Shown: positions 1-7,174 of the stretch, piece by piece
How positions within the stretch are numbered: position 1 is the first letter of the stretch
Layout: every line of letters begins with the position of its first letter
Source of the DNA: Clostridiaceae bacterium UBA5444
GTDB lineage: Bacteria > Bacillota > Clostridia > Clostridiales > Oxobacteraceae
Length of the DNA: 20,140 bases
Reading direction: 5' to 3'
Assembly (NCBI GenBank): GCA_002426575.1
Contig: DIRE01000068.1
Location: forward strand, 1-20,140
Program-made: the position numbers and the translations under genes
The notes under the pieces: model-generated
What the model was told of the DNA's origin: nothing
What the model saw: the letters and a program-made list of their open reading frames with translations, nothing else
The model's database searches: none

Positions 1-69
1 CGGAAGTCAATCAACATACCCGGTCAAAAAGCCAATAGTTACTTAAAAAATAGCCACTTTGTTTGAATA

Positions 70-109
70 GACAAAATAATGAAAAAATATGGCAATATAA
101 TTCATGTAA
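70..109 (+). promoter_or_regulatory. Putative AraC-type operator, copy 1
   Basis: Two similar 11-base half-sites, GACAAAATAAT (70-80) and GGCAATATAAT (91-101), lie in direct repeat exactly 21 bases apart and agree at 9 of 11 positions. Direct half-sites two helical turns apart are the usual arrangement for AraC-family activators. The 40-base block recurs at 2739-2778 upstream of the second DUF4855 gene with 34 of 40 bases identical, including the exact 15-mer GCAATATAATTCATG. It ends about 16 bases before a TATAAT box, the position expected for an activator overlapping a poor -35. The AraC gene at the right end of the window is the likely binder; that link is inference. Confidence 0.5.
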
Positions 110-125
110 TAAATTTTATAAACTA

Positions 126-131
126 TATAAT
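126..131 (+). promoter_or_regulatory. Candidate -10 box for the first operon
   Basis: A TATAAT hexamer lies 16 bases downstream of the conserved 40-base element and about 120 bases before the first gene. No TTGACA-like -35 is present at 16-18 bases spacing, which fits an activator-dependent promoter. A TATA-rich segment at the same relative offset (about 2794-2801) follows the second element copy. An alternative TATAAT at 96-101 lies inside the operator itself and also lacks a properly spaced -35. Confidence 0.35.
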
Positions 132-139
132 TATGATTA

Positions 140-154
140 AGAGATCGGTTTCAT
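140..154 (-). promoter_or_regulatory. Candidate CcpA catabolite-responsive element (cre)
   Basis: Read on the minus strand, this site is ATGAAACCGATCTCT, which fits the degenerate cre consensus WTGNAANCGNWNNCW at every fixed position. It deviates from the stricter TGWNANCGNTNNCA form only at the last base. It sits just after the candidate -10 box, around the expected transcription start, a usual place for CcpA repression of sugar operons. The consensus is degenerate, so a chance match is possible. No equivalent was seen in the second promoter region. Confidence 0.4.
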
Positions 155-253
155 TAGATTTCTCCCTCAAATTATATAAAGTGATCTATACATATAAAAA
201 ATTAAGGAGGTAATGAATCTAAAGCTATAATTAGTTATGGAGGAAGGTCAAGG

Positions 254-1324
254 ATGGAATGTTGCTATAAAGATTTTTTACAAAAAGGTTCCTGCAAAGC
301 AGACTATGCAGAAAATATACTGCTAACTTATATAGGGTATTACCCTAGCAAGGAGCCAGATGGAACAATTGTTGGGGAATGGGACAAAAAGAGATTTATT
401 CCATACGTAGCTCATTTAAATGAAGAAGGGCTAATAGATGATTATTTCTTTGATTCCTTTGTATTTGCTGCTTTAAAGTCACCATATAATGGATGCTACC
501 ATAGATACTATGATTGGGTAACAAATAGTAGGGAAGGTAGAAAAAAAGACTGGCAGTGGCTAATAGATAAATTATTTAGTAGAAATAAACAACTACAAGC
601 TCTAGATGAGGCAATGGGGCAGGTCAATGAAGCTCTTAAAGGCAATAGAAAAGCTAAGGTGTTTTTGCTAATCCCGTTTCCAGATGTATCTTCAAAAAGT
701 TTTGGAAGCTTAGAAAACGAGGACATATGTGAGGATCTATCAAGTGTAGATGCTAGGAACAGGGCAATAAAATGGTATTTGGATGGATTAATAAATAGGT
801 TTAATGGCATGGATTACAAGAATCTAAAGTTAAGCGGGTTTTATTGGATGCAGGAGGATGTAGACCCTAATGTAAGTGGAGAAATAGAGAACATAAAGTA
901 TACAATAGATTACTTACATTCAAAGGGATTTAAAATAGGATGGATCCCATGGTCAGGAGCTGCATTGAAAGAAAAGGGAAACGAAATTGGTTTTGACTTT
1001 ACATTAATACAGCCAAACCATTACTTCCAAACAGAAACGGATATTGGCAGGATAGAGAAAATCGCTGATATAGCTAGCCAAAGTAATTCTGGTATGGAAA
1101 TTGAATTTGATGTTGAAGTACTTAATAGTGAATGGCATAAAAAATCCCTAAATAATTATCTTGATGGAGGTATAAGGTACGGTTATATGAACAACTCTTT
1201 GTTAGGCTACTATCAAGGAGTATACGGCTTATATAATATGTATTATTCAGAAAATCCTGAAGGTAAAAAAGTTTATGATGACATATATAGTTTTGCAAAA
1301 GGAAGATATATGTTAAACAAGTAA
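254..1324 (+). CDS. DUF4855 domain-containing protein 1
   Basis: This 356-residue protein is recognised as a DUF4855 family member, found in carbohydrate-uptake loci of Firmicutes and Bacteroidetes; the family's activity is not known to me. There is no signal peptide or membrane segment, so it is expected in the cytoplasm. The sequence reads like a (beta/alpha) barrel: YWMQED near residues 197-202, GWIPWSG near 234-240 and EIEFD near 282-286. E201 and E284 are about 83 residues apart, as in retaining or inverting barrel glycosidases. Both acidic motifs are kept in the paralogue at 2853-4157. A GGAGG at 239-243 lies 10 bases before the ATG, and the N-terminus aligns with that of the paralogue, supporting this start. 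It is the first gene of the locus and precedes a sugar-binding lipoprotein by 28 bases. A glycosidase role is inference. Confidence 0.85.
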   Translation: MECCYKDFLQKGSCKADYAENILLTYIGYYPSKEPDGTIVGEWDKKRFIPYVAHLNEEGLIDDYFFDSFVFAALKSPYNGCYHRYYDWVTNSREGRKKDWQWLIDKLFSRNKQLQALDEAMGQVNEALKGNRKAKVFLLIPFPDVSSKSFGSLENEDICEDLSSVDARNRAIKWYLDGLINRFNGMDYKNLKLSGFYWMQEDVDPNVSGEIENIKYTIDYLHSKGFKIGWIPWSGAALKEKGNEIGFDFTLIQPNHYFQTETDIGRIEKIADIASQSNSGMEIEFDVEVLNSEWHKKSLNNYLDGGIRYGYMNNSLLGYYQGVYGLYNMYYSENPEGKKVYDDIYSFAKGRYMLNK

Positions 1325-1352
1325 ATAAATATATTAAAAAGGGGAGCGAAAA

Positions 1353-2690
1353 ATGAAAAGGTTTAAAATGTTTACTATTACAGCTTTAGTATTTGTTTTA
1401 ATGTTTAGTGCTGTAGGCTGCAACGGGAAAGATGAAAAAAAGGTTGATGGTCCTAAAAAGGAAGAGGATAAGGTAGAAGAGAAGATAGACTTAAAAGGAG
1501 AGCCCGTTACTTTTGTATGCAACTGGGAATTACCAGACCCTGCCACTGAAGATGGTGCTAAGGTTTGGGAAAGAAAGAAAATGGTAGAGGAAAAATATAA
1601 TACAAAGATAGTATATGAAACAGTGGCTTATGATGATTTAGTACCAAAGTTTACACAAAAAAGCTTGTCAGGTGAGCCAATTGGAGACTTCGTAGTACTT
1701 TTAAACAACTGGGCTTTCCCATCTTTAGTTGATAAGGGCTTTTTCCAGCCATTAGATGAATTTATACCAAAAGATGATGACAGATGGCCAAAGAACATGA
1801 GAAATGTAGGAAGTTATGATGGAAAGCTTTATGGTATATCTGACTATGTAGGTGGTGCTACAGGATTTTTCTACAATAAAGATATGCTGAAAAGGGAAGG
1901 CTTAGAGGATCCAGCTGAACTTCAGAAGAAGGGCGAATGGACTTGGGACAAGTTCCTTGAGATATGCAAGGGAGTTACTAAAGACTTAAATGGGGATGGA
2001 AAGATAGATCAATATGGATTAATAGGTGTTCCTGCTAATTTAGCTAACCTTTTTATTGAATCTAATAATGGCAAGATAACAGATATAAGTAGTGGAAAGC
2101 CAAAGCTTACTGTAGCTGAGAAAAATTCCATGGATGCTATAAAGTTTTTAAGTGACTTATACAATGTTCATAAAGTAGTAGAGCCAACACCTGAAGGAAA
2201 ATGGCCAGACTATAACGGATCATTTGAAGCAGGAAGAGTAGCATTTACTCATGGAGAGTATTGGGAAGGCGGACAACATAAAAAGAATATGACAGATAAC
2301 TATGGGTATGTATATGTACCAAAGGGGCCACAAGCAACAGATTATGTAGTTCCAAACACAAATCTATCCATGTGGTTTGTGCCTAAGACAGCCAAACACG
2401 TAAAGGAATCTATTAAAGTATTTGAAGAGTGGATGGAGTTTGGTGCAACTGAAAAGTCATTTATTAAATCCCTAGAAAATGACCATATGGTAGATAAAGA
2501 CTCTGTAGATACTGCAATTGAAATGTCTAGCAAGATTGGATTGTGCAACTATCAAGCTTATCCAGGGTTAAATGAAAAATTCCATGAAGCAATAAATAAG
2601 ATATCAAGAGGAGAAGAGGCTCCAAATACTGCCATCGAAAAGATATTACCTGAATTACAAGCAACAATTGATGCTGTAATGAAGGAATAA
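1353..2690 (+). CDS. Sugar ABC transporter substrate-binding lipoprotein 1
   Basis: This 445-residue extracellular solute-binding protein belongs to the family-1 sugar-binding type. A lipoprotein signal peptide ends in AVGC, with C23 as the lipidation site, followed by a highly charged Lys/Glu linker (about 24-45) that would hold the binding domain off the membrane. Around residues 211-222 is a calcium-loop-like DLNGDGKIDQYG segment, common in this family. The length is typical. It would capture a mono- or oligosaccharide outside the cell and hand it to a MalF/MalG-type permease pair. Which of the two pairs it serves is unclear; pair B (13588-15467) has no adjacent binding protein of its own. 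The start follows AGGGGAG with good spacing. A perfect hairpin begins at the stop codon, so this gene closes the first transcription segment. Confidence 0.93.
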   Translation: MKRFKMFTITALVFVLMFSAVGCNGKDEKKVDGPKKEEDKVEEKIDLKGEPVTFVCNWELPDPATEDGAKVWERKKMVEEKYNTKIVYETVAYDDLVPKFTQKSLSGEPIGDFVVLLNNWAFPSLVDKGFFQPLDEFIPKDDDRWPKNMRNVGSYDGKLYGISDYVGGATGFFYNKDMLKREGLEDPAELQKKGEWTWDKFLEICKGVTKDLNGDGKIDQYGLIGVPANLANLFIESNNGKITDISSGKPKLTVAEKNSMDAIKFLSDLYNVHKVVEPTPEGKWPDYNGSFEAGRVAFTHGEYWEGGQHKKNMTDNYGYVYVPKGPQATDYVVPNTNLSMWFVPKTAKHVKESIKVFEEWMEFGATEKSFIKSLENDHMVDKDSVDTAIEMSSKIGLCNYQAYPGLNEKFHEAINKISRGEEAPNTAIEKILPELQATIDAVMKE

Positions 2691-2735
2691 ATAATAGAAG
2701 AAACTGCACATTTATGTGCAGTTTCTTCTATTATT
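2690..2735 (+). terminator. Perfect 21-bp hairpin after binding protein 1
   Basis: The arms 2690-2710 and 2715-2735 are perfectly complementary over 21 bases around the 4-base loop TTTA. The outer part of the stem is A-rich on the left and T-rich on the right, as in a bidirectional intrinsic terminator. It starts on the last base of the stop codon of the preceding gene. The second operator copy begins only 4 bases later. It should end, attenuate or 3'-stabilise the first transcript and isolate the downstream promoter. Confidence 0.8.
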
Positions 2736-2738
2736 AAT

Positions 2739-2778
2739 GACAAAATAGTTAAAAAATTCAGCAATATAATTCATGCAA
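2739..2778 (+). promoter_or_regulatory. Putative AraC-type operator, copy 2
   Basis: This is the second copy of the 40-base element seen at 70-109, with 34 of 40 bases identical. The half-sites are GACAAAATAGT (2739-2749) and AGCAATATAAT (2760-2770), again 21 bases apart. TATATT (2794-2799) or TATTAT (2796-2801) could be the -10, in nearly the same phase as in copy 1. It lies immediately after a strong hairpin, so it is well placed to start a second transcript covering the DUF4855-2 gene and the long downstream operon. Confidence 0.5.
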
Positions 2779-2852
2779 AAATAGTCGATTACATATATTA
2801 TTAAATTATAGATCACTTTATATATAAATATTTATCATTGGAGGAAAAATCA

Positions 2853-4157
2853 ATGGAGCAGTCTCAGATAGGATTTTTAAAGAAAGGGCATAAAAAAGCA
2901 AAGGAAGCTGAAAATATACTGCTAGTTTATACTGGATACTATGAATCCTTTGAGGAAGATGGCAAAAGAGTCGGCGATTGGTATAAGGAAGATTTTGCCC
3001 CTTATGTTGGACATCTTAATGAAAAGGGCGAAATGGATGACTATTTTTTCGACAGTTTTATTTTTCTAGCATTAAAGACACCAACCAAAGGCAGCCTACA
3101 TAGGTATTATGATTGGGTAACAGATGCCAAGCTCTGTACAAAGAAAGACTGGGATTGGATACTTGATAGAATGTTTATAAAAGGTCAGCAGATGGATGCA
3201 TTAAATAAGGCTATGGGGGAGGCTAATACAAAACTAAAAGGGGAGAAAAAAGCTAAAATATTTATGGTTGTTCCATTTCCAGATCCAACTATTAGAGGGT
3301 TTGGAAGTATTGATGGATATGGATGCCTTGATGACTTTTCTTCTACAGAAGTTAGAAATTTAGCCTTAAAGTGGTTCACAGATACATTTATTAAAAGATT
3401 TAATGAGAGTAATTATGAGAACTTAGAGTTATGTGGCTTTTATTGGATGCAGGAAGATCTTGACCTTACCGTAAATGGAGAACTTGAAAATCTAAGATAT
3501 ATTATATCCTATCTTCATTCAAAGGATTTAAAGATGGGATGGATACCTTGGTCAGGTGCAATGCTTAAAGAAAAGGGAAACGAATTAGGATATGATTTTA
3601 CTTTAATACAGGCAAACCGCTATTTTAAGAATATGACCAACATAGAGGCGGTTAAAGACACGGCAGAGTTTGCTTATAAAAACAATTCAGGAATAGAAAT
3701 AGAGTTTGATATTGAAACCATAAATAATGAGTGGTATAGACAGGCTTTAAGGGACTATCTTATAGGTGGTGTAAAGTATGGCTATATGAAAGACTCAGTT
3801 ATTGCCTATTATCAAGGCGTTTATGGACTATCTAAGCTATATCATTCTGAAAAGCCAATAGGAAGAAAGCTTTATAACGAAGTATACGAATTCGCTAAAG
3901 GAATATATATCCCTGTTAAAGGAGATTTAAGAGGAAAGATTTTAGATGAGGATGGTAATGGCATTGAGGGAGCTCTAGTATATAGCGATGAAAAAAGCAC
4001 TACTACAGATGAGAATGGGAGATACAGTCTATGTGGATTAAGTGCTATTTTAACAACTATAAATATAGAAAAACAAGGTTATAAAAAAAGGAGCTTTTCT
4101 ATAGGCATTTTGGAAGAACAAATTATTGTTCATCATATTACTCTAGACAAGATATAG
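2853..4157 (+). CDS. DUF4855 protein 2 with C-terminal carboxypeptidase-regulatory-like domain
   Basis: This 434-residue paralogue of the protein at 254-1324 is collinear from the first residues (FLKKG, AENILL, DDYFFDSF) through the barrel. The acidic motifs YWMQEDLD and EIEFD are preserved. It differs by an extra domain of about 80 residues from roughly 355 onward. GKILDEDGNGIEGALVYSD followed by TTTDENGRYSLCGL is typical of carboxypeptidase-regulatory or CnaB-like beta-sandwiches, which often bind carbohydrate or act as spacers. There is no signal peptide, so the protein looks cytoplasmic, which is unusual for that accessory fold. I chose the ATG at 2853, 8 bases after GGAGG (2840-2844), over an in-frame TTG at 2838 that overlaps the ribosome binding site. 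The stop codon lies inside a hairpin. Confidence 0.85.
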   Translation: MEQSQIGFLKKGHKKAKEAENILLVYTGYYESFEEDGKRVGDWYKEDFAPYVGHLNEKGEMDDYFFDSFIFLALKTPTKGSLHRYYDWVTDAKLCTKKDWDWILDRMFIKGQQMDALNKAMGEANTKLKGEKKAKIFMVVPFPDPTIRGFGSIDGYGCLDDFSSTEVRNLALKWFTDTFIKRFNESNYENLELCGFYWMQEDLDLTVNGELENLRYIISYLHSKDLKMGWIPWSGAMLKEKGNELGYDFTLIQANRYFKNMTNIEAVKDTAEFAYKNNSGIEIEFDIETINNEWYRQALRDYLIGGVKYGYMKDSVIAYYQGVYGLSKLYHSEKPIGRKLYNEVYEFAKGIYIPVKGDLRGKILDEDGNGIEGALVYSDEKSTTTDENGRYSLCGLSAILTTINIEKQGYKKRSFSIGILEEQIIVHHITLDKI

Positions 4158-4181
4158 CCATTTACGCCTATATCTTGTCTA
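4144..4181 (+). terminator. 14-bp hairpin spanning the stop codon of DUF4855-2
   Basis: The arms TAGACAAGATATAG (4144-4157) and CTATATCTTGTCTA (4168-4181) pair perfectly around a 10-base loop. The left arm is coding and includes the TAG stop. No T-run follows, so this may be a weak terminator, a 3'-end stabiliser or a processing site rather than a full stop. The gene downstream has no obvious promoter of its own, so some read-through is likely. Confidence 0.5.
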
Positions 4182-4229
4182 AAGAAATAAGAAAATCAGA
4201 AACATTTTTGGTACATGGGGGAGTTATAT

Positions 4230-7115
4230 TTGAAAATAAAAGAGCTTTTAAAAAAGTCAGTTTCACCTATAGCTTTAACTTTATCTGTAGTAACTGCCCT
4301 GCAGTTTTTAAGCTGCGCTACTGTTAAAGCAGAAAAGCCGACAGAAAAAAATGAACAAGAGATGTATTTATCATTAGATAGAAAAAATGGATATAATAAA
4401 TATCTTGAAAAATATAAGGACATGCCAAGACCTGATCAAGAGATAATTATAAGAGGGGAAAAATATAAAACATCTAAGGATATGGATGTTAATATTCTAC
4501 ATAATTTTAAAGGTGGATCAGGGAATGCATTAGAGACACAAGAGTTTGGAACTGTTGAATGGGAAATAGATATAGAAAAGGAAGGGCTATACAATATAGC
4601 TATTAAATATTTCCCCATAGAAGGTAAAAGTTCTTCAATAGAAAGAGAGATATTAATAGATGGGGAAATACCTTTTAATGAGGGAAGACAAATAACTTTT
4701 CCAAGAATGTGGGCCAATGAAAAAAAGGATACAAAAGTAGACAAATTAGGCAATGATATTAGACCAACACAGGTGGAAAATCCTATGTGGAGTGAAAAAG
4801 TATTAAAAGATGAGGAAGGAAAGCATCTTTCGCCTTATCTATTTTACTTTTCTAAAGGTAAACATACTATAGCATTAAATTCTGTAAGGGAACCTATGGC
4901 TATCGAATATATAAGGCTTTTTCAATATAAAGAGCCTATTGAATATAGTAAATTAAAACAAGAGTATGATAAAAAAGGATTCAAAAATTCTCAAGGCGTT
5001 TTAAAGAAAATACAAGGTGAGGATGCAAACATAAAATCAAGCCCAACATTGTATCCAACTACGGATAGATCAAGTCCCATGACGGAGCCTTATAATGTAA
5101 CCAAAATGAAGATAAACACCATAGGCGGTAATGGTTGGAACAAGCCAGGCCAATGGATTAAATGGAACTTTGAGGTTCCTCAAGATGGACTGTATAAAAT
5201 AGGGATAAAATATAAACAAAATGCTATGAAGGGTTCCGTATCTTCTAGGGTCATAAAAATCGATGGGGGGATTCCTTTTAAGGAAGCTTCAGATATAAGG
5301 TTTGAGTATAATGACGATTGGGAAATGAAGGAGCTATCCCAAGGGGATGACCCTTATTTGTTTTATCTCACCAAGGGCAATCATGAGATAGAAATGGAAG
5401 TTACTATGGGAGAGATGGCGCCCATCGTTAGTGTTATTGAAAATAGTATATACGAACTTAACCGCATATATAGAAAAGTTATAATGATTACTGGTGCAGT
5501 ACCAGACCCGTATAGGGATTATAGAATAGAAAAACAAATACCTGAAATGACAGAGGTTTTTAGAAGCGAGGGAAAGACATTATCAGATATTGCGAAGTAC
5601 CTTGAAAAGGATTCAGGGGGAAAAAGCGAAAAGTCAGCAATTATAAGTACTGTTGCTTATCAGCTTAAAGATTTAGCAGAAAAACCTGAAAGCATAGCTC
5701 AGAGGCTGGATAGCTTTAAGATCAATATAGGGGCATTAGGTACTTGGCTTTTAAGTATGCCAGAGCAGCCTTTAGAAATAGATTATATAGTTGTGGCTTC
5801 ACCAGATGAGACTATGCCAAAGGCAAAGGCTACTTTTATTAAGAAGTTAGGTCATGAACTTAAAAGCTTTTACTATTCATTTTTCGAAGATTATAATCAA
5901 TTCGGCGATATAAAGAAAAAAAGCAATGATGTAACTGTTTGGGTTAGCACGGGAAGAGACCAGATCCATGTATTAAAAAACATGATAGAGGATGATTTCA
6001 CATCAAAGACAGGTATAAAAATAAATCTTCAATTAGTAGACTCTGGGGTAATATTACCTGCAACACTTTCTGGCAAAGGGCCTGACATAGCTCTTCAGAT
6101 GGATGGCAGCGTCCCTATAAATTACGGAATGCGTAATGCCTTAGAAGATTTATCTAAGTTTCAGGATTTTAATAGTATAAAGGGAAGGTTTAGAGAAAGT
6201 GCTTTCGTTCCTTATGAATTTAATGGGGGAGTCTATGCTCTTCCAGAACAACAGATATTTCCTATGCTATTTTATAGAAAAGATATATTAGAAGAGCTAA
6301 AGCTTGATATTCCTCAAACCTGGCAGGATGTTTACAATATGATACCAATTTTACAAAACAACCATATGGAATTTGGAATACCGGCTACGGTACAGGGGAC
6401 ATTTGCAATGCTCTTATACCAAAATGGAGGGAATTTTTATAAAAATGATGGCAAATCTAGTGATTTAGATTCGGAAATCTCGTTAAAAGCTTTTAATGAA
6501 TGGACTGAGTTATATACAAATTATAAATTTCCATTATCTTTTGACTTTGTAAATAGGTTTAGAATTGGTGAAATGCCTATAGGCATAGCAGACTATTCCA
6601 TATACAATACCTTAAACATATCTGCTCCTGAGATAAGAGGACTGTGGGATTTTACCTCAGTACCTGGAACCATAAAAAATGAAGAGATTAATAGGCAGGT
6701 GGCAAGTTCAGGTTCCTGCTCAGTAATGTTTAAAAATACAGACTGTGATAAAGAAGATGCATGGGAGTTTATGAAATGGTGGACGGACAAAGATGCCCAG
6801 TTAAAATACGGAAGAGAAATGGAAGCCTTAATGGGGCCTGCCGCCAGATACCCAACAGCAAATATAGAAGCTTTATCGGAATTGCCGTGGCCTGTAAAGG
6901 ATTATAGAAATCTTGATGCTCAATGGGAATGGGTTATGGGAGTACCTGAGGTGCCAGGAAGTTACTTTACGGGAAGGCATATGGATAATGCTTTTAGGGA
7001 AGTAGTTAATGAGGGCGAGGATACTAGAGAGACTTTATATAAGTACGTAAAGGTAATAAATGAGGAAATAGATTTAAAAAGGGATGAGTTCGGCTTACCT
7101 TTAGAAGGGAGATAA
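4230..7115 (+). CDS. Large multidomain extracellular solute-binding protein 2
   Basis: About 961 residues, twice the usual size for a sugar-binding protein. An N-terminal hydrophobic signal (about 10-30) ends in FLSCA, giving either a loose lipobox or a normal signal peptide. Two related beta-sandwich, carbohydrate-binding-like modules follow (about 70-235 and 258-408). Both carry a matching core: IDGEIPFNEG and IDGGIPFKEA, each preceded by a 'W-x-(I/F)-x-(I/V)-x-x-x-G-L-Y' strand. A mainly helical linker covers about 415-565. A family-1 solute-binding domain then runs to the end, with landmarks TVWVSTGRDQ, KGPDIALQMDG and LFYRKDILEELKLDIPQTW. TTG at 4230 lies 6 bases after GGGGGAG, whereas the upstream in-frame ATG at 4215 has no ribosome site, so I prefer the TTG. 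It directly precedes permease pair A and is probably its partner. Confidence 0.88.
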   Translation: MKIKELLKKSVSPIALTLSVVTALQFLSCATVKAEKPTEKNEQEMYLSLDRKNGYNKYLEKYKDMPRPDQEIIIRGEKYKTSKDMDVNILHNFKGGSGNALETQEFGTVEWEIDIEKEGLYNIAIKYFPIEGKSSSIEREILIDGEIPFNEGRQITFPRMWANEKKDTKVDKLGNDIRPTQVENPMWSEKVLKDEEGKHLSPYLFYFSKGKHTIALNSVREPMAIEYIRLFQYKEPIEYSKLKQEYDKKGFKNSQGVLKKIQGEDANIKSSPTLYPTTDRSSPMTEPYNVTKMKINTIGGNGWNKPGQWIKWNFEVPQDGLYKIGIKYKQNAMKGSVSSRVIKIDGGIPFKEASDIRFEYNDDWEMKELSQGDDPYLFYLTKGNHEIEMEVTMGEMAPIVSVIENSIYELNRIYRKVIMITGAVPDPYRDYRIEKQIPEMTEVFRSEGKTLSDIAKYLEKDSGGKSEKSAIISTVAYQLKDLAEKPESIAQRLDSFKINIGALGTWLLSMPEQPLEIDYIVVASPDETMPKAKATFIKKLGHELKSFYYSFFEDYNQFGDIKKKSNDVTVWVSTGRDQIHVLKNMIEDDFTSKTGIKINLQLVDSGVILPATLSGKGPDIALQMDGSVPINYGMRNALEDLSKFQDFNSIKGRFRESAFVPYEFNGGVYALPEQQIFPMLFYRKDILEELKLDIPQTWQDVYNMIPILQNNHMEFGIPATVQGTFAMLLYQNGGNFYKNDGKSSDLDSEISLKAFNEWTELYTNYKFPLSFDFVNRFRIGEMPIGIADYSIYNTLNISAPEIRGLWDFTSVPGTIKNEEINRQVASSGSCSVMFKNTDCDKEDAWEFMKWWTDKDAQLKYGREMEALMGPAARYPTANIEALSELPWPVKDYRNLDAQWEWVMGVPEVPGSYFTGRHMDNAFREVVNEGEDTRETLYKYVKVINEEIDLKRDEFGLPLEGR

Positions 7116-7174
7116 TTGCTATAGATACTATTAGTAAATTAAAACATAATGAAATATCCACTAAAGAAAGTTTG

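Noticed and set aside
508..810. Open frames on the strand opposite to clear genes (for example 508-810, 2342-2548, 4436-4753, 12832-13062)
   Set aside because: They lie wholly inside strongly supported genes, have low-complexity composition, no family resemblance and no ribosome sites.
2527..2764. Minus-strand frames crossing the end of binding protein 1 and the hairpin
   Set aside because: Their codons run through the perfect inverted repeat and the operator; no ribosome site or recognisable product.
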